Origin: Cryptomeria japonica
Taxonomy: Eukaryota; Streptophyta; Pinopsida; Cupressales; Cupressaceae
Direction of reading: 5' to 3'
NCBI RefSeq assembly: GCF_030272615.1
Contig: NC_081414.1
Coordinates: 233,478,733 to 233,542,732 of the forward strand
Length of the DNA: 64,000 nt
Shown here: piece after piece, positions 35,043 through 47,349 of the stretch
Layout of the letters: every line of letters begins with the position of its first letter
How positions within the stretch are numbered: the stretch's first letter is position 1
Notes under the pieces: generated by a model
Database searches by the model: none
What the model was told of the DNA's origin: nothing
The model's input: the letters and a program-made list of their open reading frames with translations, nothing else
Program-made: the position numbers and the translations under genes

Positions 35043-37684
35043 AATCAAAGAGCAATCATTTTGAAGATTACTAACTTTTGAATGTTTTAATTGACACATA
35101 GGTCATTCTCTTGCGTTTTTGTTCTCAATTTAGCACCTTCGCAAATTGATACTTTAGCGCTATTGTCTATATTGTTGCTCTTTCATGTTAAATAGCACTT
35201 CTGTTTTCACACAGAGTAGAGCTATTGTAACAGAGAGTTGTAAGAAAATTCCTTGTAACTGAAAACCAAAAATTTTAGGCTTGTAGAAGCCCACCAAAAC
35301 ATGCAGATTTTTCTTACTAATTATCTTTTGTGCAGGTTTTAACTAACCTCTACAATAGGATTTTTTAGCAATTTTAGCTTAGGAAATAAATTTGTTCATA
35401 TTTCTAACTCCGTCTTTCAAGTTAGGATAAAATAAATTCATTTTCCTTTTGGGTTAAAATCAACTACACATTCATTTGGAGTTTTAAAAAGAACCACATC
35501 TTTCATTTAGAGCTTTAAAAAGAATCACAAAAACAAACATGCAATTTTTTTTTTTTTTTGCAAAGTTAGGAACAAATTCTTTTGGTGCTTAAAATCAACA
35601 AGGCAAATTTTATTTCTTGCATCAAGATAAAACTCACAATCCACACTTCCATTTTTGGTGCAAATAAAATTCACAATCAACTTGTTTCATTTTTAAAGCA
35701 ATTTTACTTCATGCAAACGTGTTTTTCATTAAGTTGACCAGGATTTTCAAATTCTAGTTTACTTAAACAATTGCCTTTGAAAATTAAAAAGAACACCATG
35801 ATTGTTGGAGCAACATCTCCAAATAGATAGAAAATCATTGCGATGACAAGTTAAAAGGAACGAGTGAATTTTGTGTTTGGCACACTTGTGCAAAAGAGTT
35901 GGTCGAGTGGTCCTACTTCTAACACACACTATCCTCTCCCTTGGCTCTCGTGGTCCTAGGTGCAAGAGAAAAGTGTTAGTAACACTCAAATTTTATCTTT
36001 TTAAAAGAGGCTTGCCAAGGGATCGATACTCTTGGGAACGACCTCGAGCGGTAAATCCTTCGAGCCGCTATAGAAATTAGGTGTGAGTGAAAGTTGTAGC
36101 CTTGGGTATAGCTGTTCCTATAGTGTAACTAGCCGAAAGGACAAATGGGCCCCACCACTAGTTACAAGGCTCTTAAGTGAGTCACTGCAGAATGAACTTA
36201 TGTCCAAAAACATCGAACATGACTAAACACCTTTAAGTAGTAGCCCACCCGTTCTATTGATTGAGGATATTTGCGATATAATTTAGTGTAAGAGCATAGA
36301 TGGTTTTGCTCCCAAGATACTCACCATACATATTTCCTTGAGTAGAAACATAGCTTTTTGAAAAGTCACTTGTGGCTTGATAAAAGTGGTGACTCCCCCA
36401 TCATAGGGATCATCTATTTGTTATGCTTGTGCAAGACTTAGTATATCACATCCTTACCTGCCAAGGCGGGATTCATAAGGTATGTAGTACCAAAGTCGAA
36501 GAAATATAAAGATGTGGGCTAAATTTATCACAACTGGCCATTTGACCTTAGGGCTAAAAAGTGTTTGAAGTGTGTTCATTTTAGTCAAGACCAAGTACAA
36601 ATTGAGCCGACTTTATGCTTTGGAAATACACCTTAAAATACATATAAAGGAAGGGTCATATAAAGTCCAAGGATTGGGTTGATCTAGACCCATACTCATT
36701 TGTGCCTTTGAGGCAACATTCTTGTGTTTGTGTGCTTGCTTTGTTTTCTTGTCAAAGAAAAATCAGAAAATCATTCCCAAAAACAAAGTATTCATCTAAC
36801 CAAACATTTCTCTAAACAACCAAACACATCAAAAACAAAGTGCAAACAAACAAAGAGTCAAATTTTATGACCATTCTTCATATCTTGCGAAAGAAGAAGC
36901 GTCATCAGAATATCAACTTAAAAAGAAGACCATTAAGCTCAAAGGCTTTGATCAAAAGAAGGAAATTCTTCTATATAAATAGACAAATCTTTGTCTCACA
37001 TAGAGTCTTTTTGCATCACATGCGTCTCTACCTTCAAGGCAAAACAAATGAATTTGAACTGCAGAGCTTTTATGCAATATAGAGCTCTGAGTTATCACAA
37101 AAACCAAGGAGGTAAGATTAATCCCAACTTTTTCCCAAACGTCTGTATCACATACAACACAGCTTGAGAAATACCACCAACACCCGAAAGGGAAGAGGTA
37201 GAGTTTGTCCCATTTGTAACACAAAGTTTTTATTGAAGTTGAAAACATTTTTTTTTCATCCATCATCTTATTCATCCATCATCACTTCATCATCAATTCA
37301 TTCCAACTCTCAAAATATTAAGAGGTTCTTGTCCCAAAGTTCTCTTTTAGATATTGCTTGAATCAAACACATCACATCACTTTTTCGATTGTTTCTACAT
37401 CTAGGATAAGCTCATCCTAAGAGACACATCTATGCAGGTTAAAACTAGTTCAAGAGTGAATCCTCTCATTACTAGGTAGTTAAATCTATAACACATCTTA
37501 GATTTCTCTACACCTTATCACATCAAAATTTATCAAACAAGCAAGCAATTCAAAGAAGGAATTTTGGTTACATCTACCTTAAAAGTGCTAGAGATCTATA
37601 TGCAACACAATTCACCAACCATCAATCTCTCATTAAGAACTCATCATCATTTTCACACAACTTCAATAAAAGCTTGTAAACAAA
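35043..37684 (+). other. Tat untranslated leader
   Basis: 2.64 kb between the primer site and the gag ATG. Several short open frames exist (for example 36840-37082) but none has a recognisable domain. Long leaders are usual in Tat/Ogre elements. Confidence 0.7.
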
Positions 37685-39280
37685 ATGGCCCAAACCCGAT
37701 CACAATCAAGGCAACGAGAAATAGAAATGGAAGAAGAAGAAGAGGAAAATCTCAATGAATTTCAAGAAGCACTTGGAGGAAATGCAAATGACGAAAACCC
37801 AAGTACTCCTACTCCTGCAACAATAGAAAGGGCTCAGCATAACCCTCTCTTTAACAAACTATTTGATGAAATACTCAGGAGCAATGCAGATGCTCACTTC
37901 TTAAAACTCTCTCAAGAAGGAGCAAAACTCCCCTTTGACTTTGATCTTGCCCAATTAAGACAAGCATCAGAAAGAAAAAGTCGCCATGAAGAGGAAAGAG
38001 GTAGAGATCCCATCAGATATAACATTCCTCGAGGTAACCCACCACCTCCTCCTCCAACTGAAATAGAGATGTTGCGGCAACAAGTCGAGAATCTCGCCCA
38101 ACAACTTCATAGTGGTGTCAAAACTAACCAATTCTCACTCAATGACATCTATCCCTATCCTTTTGATAGGAATCTTTATATGCCACCCTTTTCACGAGGA
38201 TTCGAAACACCCAAATTTGAAAAATATAGAGGAAAGGGAGATCCCCATGATCATGTCAGAGAATTTCATTCTGCTTGTCTTGAAGTGGCATATGAAGACA
38301 CATACCTAATGTGCCTTTTTCCCCAAAGCTTGGGAGGAACAACCACATCATGGTTTTCTCGACTACTAGGTGGCATTAGAACATTTGAAGAACTTATCCA
38401 AAAATTCTTCGCTCATTACTCTCATAACATTGAACGCAACATCACCATGGTTGATCTGTGCAACACCAAACAAAAACTAGGTGAACTATTCTTAGTATTC
38501 CTGCAACGATGGCGCCAAATGTCTAGCAGATGTTCTCTTCAGTTACCTGAACGAGAACTAGTGGAAATATTCATTTCCAACTTAAACGAAGAAATGGAAT
38601 TTCACCTGGATGTCAAAGACACAGACTCTTTTAATGATATGATCACCAAGGGTTTAAAATGTGAATGGGCACTCATCAAGAAAGGACTCATCAAAATCTT
38701 TAATGAACCAAAAGATGGTCCTCGCCTGCACTTCAATAGTGATAAACCAAGCTTCTGGAATAAAAACAAGAATATCATCAACGATGGGGTTGTGGATGCC
38801 CGGACTATCCAAAACGCACAACCTGTGGTTCAGTTTGCAGGACAAAATCCTCCACCTCAAAACAACACAAATGTTCCTTCTAATGAAGGTCGCATCACAT
38901 CTCACGATGAACCTAGACCTCGTCAGCAAAAATAGAAATGCACATACACTCCCTTAGGGGAACCCATTGAAACAGTATTGCAACAACTCATTTCTCAAAA
39001 TTTGGTCACTCTACCTAAACTATCAAACTATGAGCCTCAGGTCAAACCGACATGGTGGAGGGATACTGAACACTGTGAATTCCATCAAGGAAGAGGGCAC
39101 ACGACAAGTAATTGTCACCGATTGAAAGATCTCATTTAGGATCTTATTGATCGAGGAGAAATTGAAATTGAAGGACATGACCCAAAAACAACAAATAATG
39201 ATCATCTGATGTTCAAAAATCCACTTCCATCACAAGATCAAAGGGGTCCTTCCACTTCTAGGTGAGGCACTGATACCACT
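37685..39280 (+). pseudogene. Tat gag (capsid and zinc knuckle)
   Basis: Open from ATG 37685 for 416 codons. An acidic N-terminus (EEEEEENL) is followed by a Pro run, a coiled segment (EMLRQQVENLAQQLH), and the gag capsid from about residue 165 (FETPKFEKYRGKGDPHDHVR, TSWFSRLL, ELFLVFLQRWRQM). The same frame continues past a stop at 38933-38935 to a nucleic-acid knuckle C-x2-H-x4-H-x4-C (CEFHQGRGHTTSNC) at 39074-39115, with more stops at 39137-39139 and 39263-39265. It would form the particle shell and package RNA. All stops share the frame of the downstream pol, so this was probably one long polyprotein. Confidence 0.92.
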
Positions 39281-40321
39281 GATTATACACAGGCTACGTA
39301 TAATTACACTATAAATCATCTGTATGATGCCAATGAACAAGTTGCAACTATAACCTTCAAAAATCCCAACTCAAATTGCAATGTTGTTACGCGTCGCGGC
39401 AAAGTTACCATAAAGGAAGCTCCACAAGGCATCACCTCCATCCCAAAGCAGTACAATCTCGTGGAAGAATTAGACAAAACCCCTACTCTTATATCCATTT
39501 TAGAGCTTTTGCGTCTATCACCATCTCATAAAACTATCTTGGATCAAGCACTCCAAGAGGCGTCAGTCCCTGCAAACCTGAATACAGACCAATTTCAAGC
39601 AATGGTTGGAAGTCTAAAGTCATCACCTTGTCTCACTTTTTCCAAAAGTGACAACTCTTCCTTCCAGCAACCTCATAACGCTTCACTACACATTGAAGGC
39701 TTTATCAACCAACACAGGATCAAGCGAGTCTTGATCAATAATGGAGCAGGCTTGAACATTTGTACACTACAATTGGTCACAGCATTGGGCTATGCAGTAG
39801 AATCAGTGGATCCTCATAAGAAGATCACAATCAAAACCTATGACGATGTAGAGCGTTCATCCAAAGGAGCTGTGGTACTACCAATCCGCGTGGGCCCTGT
39901 GGTAAAGCACATCATCTGTCAGGTTCTGGACCTTCCTCTGCCATACAATCTATTATTAGGGAGACCTTGGATACATGCCATGCAAGCCGTTCCATCTACC
40001 TACCATCAATGTATCAAGTTCCCACATAACGGTGTAGAGATCACAATTCTGGGCGATGCAAACCCCTTTGCATTTTGCCATAATATCAGCCATCAACCAG
40101 AGATTACTGTTCCTAATAATAGAGAAGCCATTTCCTCCACATCATATATAAGTCCAGCCTCTCTTGCCAGTTCAAACACCACTATACCCAAGCAAGAAAA
40201 GCTTAAGATGAAGATAGCAGAGGAAGGTCCTGGGGAATACAACTTGAGTCAACTCTTTTGTGTGGGACAAATGCCCACTTCTCCTAGAACACATGGTAAA
40301 CCACAACAGTTACTCCAATAG
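39281..40321 (+). pseudogene. Tat aspartic protease, catalytic Asp replaced by Asn
   Basis: The open part 39461-40321 has the retropepsin layout: HIEGFINQHRIKRVLI, then the active-site loop, then ALGYAVESVDP, the conserved LPYNLLLGRPWIHAM at the C-terminal end, and VPSTYHQCIKFP. The active-site triad should be D-[NST]-G, but the sequence reads LINNGAGLN: codon 39737-39739 is AAT. A single G-to-A change would explain it. The enzyme would cut gag-pol during maturation; without this Asp it should be inactive. The frame is that of gag and RT. Confidence 0.9.
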
Positions 40322-40330
40322 CCACTAATC

Positions 40331-40609
40331 ATGCTAGCATGTGCTTTGACACCTTTTATCCTTGGAAAGAGTCAAGAAGAAGAAACCCAAGATGAGGACT
40401 TAGCGGACTGGATCTATAAAGATCCCATCACCACTGATATACCGCAAGTTAAACTTCCTACAGATCAGTATGGCAAAGGTCTCCTCATTATGCAAAGAAT
40501 GGGGTATGATGGTCAGAGTGCTTTGGGATGTTGCAAACAAGGACGACATGAACCTCTGCTACCAGAATTAAAGCCCAAAGGTAATACAGGCCTAGGCTTT
40601 GAAAAATAG
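40331..40609 (+). pseudogene. G-patch domain between protease and RT
   Basis: After an acidic run (EEETQDEDLADW) residues 47-90 (40469-40600) read QYGKGLLIMQRMGYDGQSAL, then GCCKQGRHEPLLPELKPKGN and TGLGF. This fits the glycine spacing of a G-patch (G-x2-L-L-x-x-M-G-Y-x2-G-x2-L-G ... G-x-G-F), a short RNA/helicase-binding motif. It is in frame with the protease, following a stop at 40319-40321, and ends at a stop at 40607-40609. Betaretroviruses also carry a G-patch next to their protease. Here its role is unknown; help in reverse transcription or RNA handling is inference. Confidence 0.8.
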
Positions 40610-41671
40610 ATCTTTCCTAAACTCAAATTCAAAGGAAAACCCAGCAAACCATTATGTCAGCCTATTGCAAAGAGGACACCTTTCATTATCAAAGCAACAT
40701 CGAGCACCATCACAACTGCCCCACCGAGGCTCAAAATCCCAACACAACCATCACCAATGCCACTCATCCCACCAAACGAACTCGTAATCCCATCAGCAGC
40801 ACCATTAGCAGCAACAACTGTATCAGAACCCGCAACAGCATCTATGGCACCAATAGTTCTAGCAGAAGCCACTGAGTCAACACTGCCGATACCCCCTGTA
40901 CCATATTCTTTTATCCCCTTCGACCTTCCTGCATCACCAATCACTACAAAGGTACATCAACCAATCACACCTGCAGTATTTAACTCAAAAGACATCCTAG
41001 TATGGTATAGTAATCGGATGCTGGAAAGTGACTCAGAGACCGACTCACATGAGTGGGAATTTGAATCTGTACAGCGTAACACTTTAGATGAGGAAGATGC
41101 ATCACTACCTCCGCCACGCAAAGATATCCCTGTTTATGGAGAAGCACAGATAAAGACCACTTGGGTTTCTGAACTAGAAACATATTCCATAGACCCTACG
41201 TCTCATCCTACGCCTGATTCTGATAGGGAGAGTACCATTAACGACCTTCACCATAACGTCTTAACCCTCACTGATACATCTAACGCACTTAACCTAATCG
41301 ATGAAGTAATGCCCATTATCCACCCTGAACTCATCAAATGGAACCAACCAAATCTCCCATGTCTTGACTTCTTCCAAAATGATGAGGCCATCATTGACTT
41401 TTTGGAATTAAGGGATAACCTACCGAGTGGGGATCACAAAGCTGGATTCACCATAGAACTTAATAGCGCAGCATACTTCAGGGCGGATGCCAAACCTTTC
41501 AGCTACAAAAATATAACAATAAAACATGGATCTTCCAGTGAAAACCACACTGTGGCACTATTTGATCTGACAAAAGTAAAAAGAAAGAGCATATCTAATG
41601 GTGAAAACCTCTCTGAGGCGCCTGAGGATGAAGGGTTTGACATTCTCCCTGCTAGTACACAACAGGATTGA
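40610..41671 (+). pseudogene. Tat linker ORF of unknown function
   Basis: This segment continues the gag-pol frame (longest open part 40757-41671, 304 codons). The first third is Pro/Ala/Thr-rich (IPPVPYSFIPFDLPASP) and looks disordered. A middle part has an acidic stretch ending in DILVWYSNRMLESDSETD, and the last part contains FFQNDEAIIDFLELRDNLPS. No known domain was recognised. The segment ends at TGA 41669-41671, just before RT. It is probably a spacer of the polyprotein. Confidence 0.65.
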
Positions 41672-41707
41672 TCAACGATTCTCATCGAGGAAACCAAAGA
41701 ATACATT

Positions 41708-42550
41708 GTGGGGACTCCTGAAAATCCTCATCTCATACATCTAGCATCTCTTCTCACTCCAGAAGAACAGCCTAAATTTATAGAGTTCTTCCAGAAGCGT
41801 CAGATCAACTTTGCATGGTCATATGCAGACATGCCTGGGCTTGATCCTGATTTAGTCATGCATCACCTCACTGTAGCAAAAGGAGCCAAACCTGTCAAGC
41901 AGAAGCTTTGCAAGATGCATCCTCAGATTGCAGTGCTAGTCAAAACAGAACTCAAGAAACTCTTAGATGTTGGTTTCATTAGACCAATTGATTATGTAGA
42001 TTGGATCTCCAACATTGTGCCTGTCGGCAAACCAAAAGGGGGCATCCGCATTTGTACCGACTTCAGAGATCTGAATAAGGCATGTCCTAAGGATGACTTC
42101 CCCCTACCAAATATCGACATCATAGTAGACTTGACAGCAGGACATGCCATGCTTTCACTCATGGATGGCTTTTTAGGATACAATCAGATAAAGATCGCAC
42201 CAGAAGATCAACATAAGACAACCTTCACATGTCCATGGGGCACATACTGCTGGAATGTAATGCCTTTTGGTCTAAAGAATGTAGGAGCGACCTATCAACG
42301 AGTAATGACTACTATATTTCATGATATGATGCATACCATAATGGAAGATTATGTTGATGACTTATTAGCAAAATCACTCACTAGAGAAGGTCATTTGGAC
42401 ATATTAGAGAGAATCTTTGATAGACTGGAACAATATCATGTTTGACTCAACCCAAAGAAATGTGTCTTTGGAGTAACCTCCGGGAAACTTCTAGGATACA
42501 TTGTCTCAAGAAAAGGCATTGAGGTCGATCCAGCAAAGGTTAAGGCAATC
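41708..42550 (+). pseudogene. Tat reverse transcriptase
   Basis: The RT fingers and palm are clear: WSYADMPGLDPDLVMHHL upstream, VGFIRPIDYVDWISNIVPV, KPKGGIRICTDFRDLNKACP, DDFPLPNIDIIVD, MDGFLGYNQIKIAPEDQ, KTTFTCPWGTYCWNVMPFGL and the catalytic YVDD box at 42350-42361, all with the expected Asp residues. A TGA at 42443-42445 interrupts the thumb where related proteins have an Arg before L-N-P-K-K-C; the frame then continues. It would synthesise cDNA in the particle. Confidence 0.95.
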
Positions 42551-43567
42551 ATGGACATGCCACCTCCAAAGAATATCAGTCAGCTAAGGACATTACAAGG
42601 GCGACTTCAATCCATCCGAAGATTCATTACACAATTGGCTGATAAGTGTCACCCATTCACACACTTGCTACACAAGAACATCCGCTTTTTGTGGGATGCC
42701 CGATGCCAGCAAGCATTTCAGACACTTAAAGACTATCTCATGAATCCACCATTGCTGATGCCACCAGATCCAAGTAGACCGTTGTTACTCTATATCTCAG
42801 CAACTAGTACAACATTGGGTGTACTACTGGCACAACATAATGCAGAAGGAAAAGAGTGTGCTGTTTACTACATCTCTCGCACACTGGTGGGCTATGAACT
42901 CAATTACACACCTATTGAGCGAGCTTGCTTAGTAGTAATCTTAGCAGCCACTAAACTGAGGCACTATCTGTTAACACACAAAGTACAACTCATTGCAAAG
43001 ATTGATCCACTCAAGTATTTACTTAACAAAGCAGCATTGACAGGCCGCTTGGCCAAATGGGTGATGATTCTAAGTGAATTTGACATTGAATACGTGGACT
43101 GTAAAGCTATCAAAGGTCAAGTTATTGCAGATCAGTTGGTCAATGCACCACTCATAGGCGATCATCCTCTCATTTCCAATTTTCTAGATGAAGAGATATT
43201 CATGATCACAACAGCACAACCATGGAAACTATATTTTGATGGTTCATACACTAGGCACGGCTCGGGGGGAGGCATTCTATTTATCATACCTCAGGGTGAT
43301 AGCATCCTGAAGTCTTACAGGCTCACATTTCCATGCACAAACAACATAGCAGAGTATGAGGCCTTGATCACAGGACTCAGGTTAGCCGTACAATGGAAAT
43401 TACAAGAACTGCAAGTATATGGCGATTCCCAACTAGTCATTCGACAAGCAACCGATGAATATCAGACCAAAGATGATAAACTCATGCCATATAAGCAAAT
43501 GGTGGACACTCTAAAGACATCATTTACTACTATCACTTTTGAGCAGATACCAAGAGATCAGAATTGA
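42551..43567 (+). pseudogene. Tat RNase H and second, archaeal-type RNase H
   Basis: The first domain follows the RT connection (FITQLADKCHPFTHLLHK): LLYISATSTTLGVLLAQ, AVYYISRTLVGYELNY, IERACLVVILAATKLRHYL. It lacks the usual leading catalytic Asp, as is common in Tat. A second RNase H begins at about 43225: WKLYFDGSYTRHGSGGGILF (Asp), NNIAEYEALITGLRLA (Glu), LQVYGDSQLVI (Asp), and FEQIPRDQN before TGA 43565-43567, beyond which A-A-D-A-M-A keeps the last Asp. Two RNase H domains in a row are diagnostic of the Tat lineage; the second one is thought to have taken over RNA removal. Confidence 0.93.
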
Positions 43568-43579
43568 GCTGCTGACGCT

Positions 43580-44967
43580 ATGGCTACCATCGCATCTCTC
43601 CTAGATCTTCCACAAAATTCAACATGCTACGAGTTCTTGGTAGAACAGCTTTGGATCCCCGCTTATGATATCCTTGAATCCGAGATGATATGTCGCCTTG
43701 TCGGTTCTGAATCCCCATGGTACGATGAGTTCTACACCTATCTCCGCGATCACACCCTTCCTCCCAACCAATCAAATAACCAACGTAAAACCTTCATTTG
43801 CCAAACTGCTCGATATACCATTATTGCTGAAACCCTATACCGACACGGTCTTGATGGTATCCTCCTTCGATGCCTGGAACAAGATGAGATAACAAAGGCT
43901 TTGGAAGAGGTACATGGCACTAGCCAAGAAACTATCCATCACTAGCCAAGAAACTCCTGTGCAATGGATACTATTGGCCATCTATGGAAAAGGATTCTTA
44001 CTACTTTGTCAGAAAATGCAAGAAATGTCAAGTTCATGACGAGCTAATACATGCACCGGCCCAGGAACTACAACCAATCACAACACCATGGCCTTTTTGT
44101 CAATGGGGTCTTGACCTTGTGGGTAAGATTCATCCATCCTCATCCAACGACCACAAATTCATTATTACCGCCACCGAATATTTCACAAAGTGGATCGAAG
44201 CTGTTCCACTTAACCAAGTCACCGGCAAGCAGATCGCCTCATTCATCCTCAACTACATCATCTGCCGGTATGGTGTACCCATGTCCATCATCATAGATAA
44301 TGGTCTTCCTTTCAAAAATCAGGATGTCCGCGAACTTTGTGAGAAATTTCATATCCAACACCGCTTTTCCACTCCCTATTACCCACAAGGCAATGGTCAG
44401 GCCGAAGCATCCAATAAAAACATATTGAGAATCCTCAAGAAGATAGTCAATGATGCTAGTCATGATTGGCATGTTCAACTGAATCCAGCACTATGGGCAT
44501 ATCGAACTAGCATTCAGACCCCTACAGGCGCAACTCCTTATTCATTGGTCTATGGTGCAAAAGCTATCTTACCTATTGAGGTTGAGATACCATCATTATG
44601 GGTTTCCTTGCATAATCTCATCGATGATGAAGCCTACAGAGTATCCTGTCTTCAGGACTTAGAGTTACTTGATGAGAAACGACAAGCTGCATACAATCAC
44701 CTCTAAGCCTATCAGCAGAGCATGAGCAGAAGCTACAATCATCGAGTTAGATCTCGTACATTTGAGGTAGGTGATCTTGTTCTACGAGATAATCCTTGCA
44801 ACCAACCAAACAAAGAACATCAGGGCAAGTTTGAATCAAATTGGCTGGGTCCATATGTTGTCACTGCTGTATTTGGGTCTGGGGCATATCAGTTGGCTAC
44901 TTCAGAATGGAGAACCATTAGCAGATCCGATCAACAGCATGCACCTCAAATGGTTTTATACCTAAGT
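43580..44967 (+). pseudogene. Tat integrase, two frameshifts
   Basis: The first part (43580-43945) carries RHGLDGILLRCLEQDE and EVHG of the zinc region but runs out of frame. A 15-base phrase ACTAGCCAAGAAACT occurs twice (about 43918-43933 and 43941-43955), and the frame changes here. The core then follows from 43984 in another frame: RKCKKCQVH, GLDLVGK (Asp, 44113), IIIDNGLPFKN (Asp, 44296), YYPQGNGQAEASNKN (Glu, 44404), so the D,D(35)E triad is intact. A TAA at 44704-44706 and a one-base shift near 44905 disrupt the C-terminal segment (RTFEVGDLVLRD, WLGPYVV). It would insert the cDNA. Confidence 0.93.
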
Positions 44968-44970
44968 TGA

Positions 44971-47330
44971 ACAGAGCATCAGGCTCCCCTGCATACCAGA
45001 AAATACCAAAAACATCCAGAAAAACATCCTAAAGAAATACAAAAACATTCAAAAAGTAAAGAAAAATCATGCATCCAAATGGTGAACAACCACTTCGGTG
45101 GCACCTTGGGTAAGTGCGATGGTGAAAACCTGGCAAACAGGCACCACTCGTAAAGACAATGGCTCCAGTATCTTTCAGGCTCGTTGCAATCACATTCATA
45201 CATACACACATCCATCCATCCAAACCATGGCTTGTTATTTGATCTGTAATCAAAGATAGTACTTCATGTGTCTTGCATCCCACTTTTTCATAGTCATGTC
45301 TACACTTGGGGGCAATACCCTTAAAAAATCTAGATGATGGAAGTGGATTCTACATTACTGGTGATTCATTGACAAAAACATTCAAAAAGGTCTCACAAAA
45401 TCCAAAAATATTCAAAAAATGTCTCACAAAATCCAAAAACATCAAAAATAAAACAAAAACATGGCAACACATTGTACATACTCATCTGCACAGATACCAA
45501 ACAAACATTGTGATATACTCCACAAAATGACCACTTATCAATCGACCACACAATCAACATCAACACTCAAAACTGTCTTCAACAAGGATGCATCCTTCCT
45601 TACCAAAACAAAGACAAAAAGTGACGTTTTCTTTGACAAGAAAATTATATTAAGCTATCAAATACTTGGTTGATTTGTGAGTACAATCATTCATTTATCT
45701 GTATTGGGATCTTTCAGCATTATTTTGTATCATTTGCTTATTATTTCCGATGAAGTTCTGGGGCATGTACTAATGGTGTCTATGTGGGAAGTTCACCAAG
45801 TTACGTGATCATATGCAAAATACAGTCATAGATCACTACGGCTTGCTGACTACAGCGTATACCTCGACCATATGAGCATGAACCATTACCAAGGATCTAT
45901 ATTCTTTATTCTTTATGTATATACTGTTTGTTTGCAGGTACAATGCTTTTTATTTGGTTCCTCCTACCTCATCCAAACTGGATAAAGGTTTTATCTCTTA
46001 TTACGGTATGCACTTGTCTCAGGATATGATCAGCCTAAGATCAAGGAGGACGATCCAAGTCATGCATGAGAGGAGATAATCCTTGCCTGTTCCGCAAGCA
46101 ATACTCAGGTCAACTTGATCCATTATATCAAGTTGCTTGTATTAACTTGCTATATCAAAATCCATGTAAGAAATACTCAGGTCATCTTGAATCATTATGT
46201 CAAGTTGCTTGTATTTTCTTACAACATTTTAAAGCTCAATGATGAAAAATAAAGCACCATGGATCATCATTCCATCTCATTTGTATATATTGCATTCCGT
46301 TGCATTCCATCCATCCATACATTCATAAATATTTGCATATCATTCATACATAGTAATGACAATGGATACTCTATTTTCCTCTTCTTCCATAGGAATGTAA
46401 TAGGTCCTCCATTTCTTCTATCTAACATTGAACCCCCCCACCCTCCCCATCTCGATAATCACCATCACATACCCTACATCGTGTCCCAATCAACCTAATC
46501 AAGCCACGTTCATTACCATCCATCTCTAAATAGGATGGATTGTGTTTCCTATCCTAAGTCATCCAATAAGTCAAGAAAGTTACTCTATCTGCATAGGTAC
46601 ATCAACTCACGCACACCTAGACTATCAACAAATACTTTGATCAAGTATCTTTGGGTCTCAATAGGTAATCGATTATGGAAAACCTAGACTACAACAGGCA
46701 TTTATCATAATGACCTAGTCTCAACGGGGCTACTATGATTCACCACAATCATCCATCCCATGCACACACTATCAATAGATCAACCAATCAAACACAATCC
46801 AACGGACAATTACATCAATTTTCTATGTCTCAACGAGTATTTTGCTTCAGATACCTTGACTTCATCAGGCAATTACATCAATTGTCTAAGTCACCAACAG
46901 GTCACTTTGATTCACTTACTCAGACTTTATCATGTCCAAGCAAACAACTGACATCAACTGTCATGCTTTGACTTGACTGGAGCAATTAAACTGATTGCAC
47001 TAGATTGTCCAACCAATTTTGATCAATTGTATAGCATCAATCCAAACCCCACACTACATCTGCTATGTATCTCTTGCATGACCTCAGGGTACTCGTTGGC
47101 TTGTTGTTTCTTCATATTCACTCCATTTTCTCCCATTCTTTCATCATTAGTTCTAATTTCTTATATTCTACCTCCCCTCCACTTTTCATTCTTTTTCGAG
47201 AGATCGCCCAATTTTTCAAAACAATTCGGCCCATCTCTCGAGGGGGCATACCACCCATTAAATTTACATTTTATGGGGCATTTCTTCACACCTATTTTTT
47301 GTTTCTTTGAAACGACGCGATAAACTGCAC
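44971..47330 (+). other. Tat 3' non-coding tail with short repeats
   Basis: About 2.4 kb without coding content. A first repeat block has CAAAAACATTCAAAAA and TCTCACAAAATCCAAAAA (45000-45470). A two-copy unit AATACTCAGGTCA...CAAGTTGCTTGTATT lies at about 46101-46151 and 46170-46220. A two-copy 63-bp unit starting CAATTACATCAATT lies at 46807 and 46870. Such tails are usual for Tat/Ogre elements. Confidence 0.7.
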
Positions 47331-47349
47331 CGTTTCAAAGAGGGGCAAA
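47331..47349 (+). promoter_or_regulatory. Tat polypurine tract
   Basis: CAAAGAGGGGCAAA directly before the TG of the 3' LTR. Confidence 0.8.
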
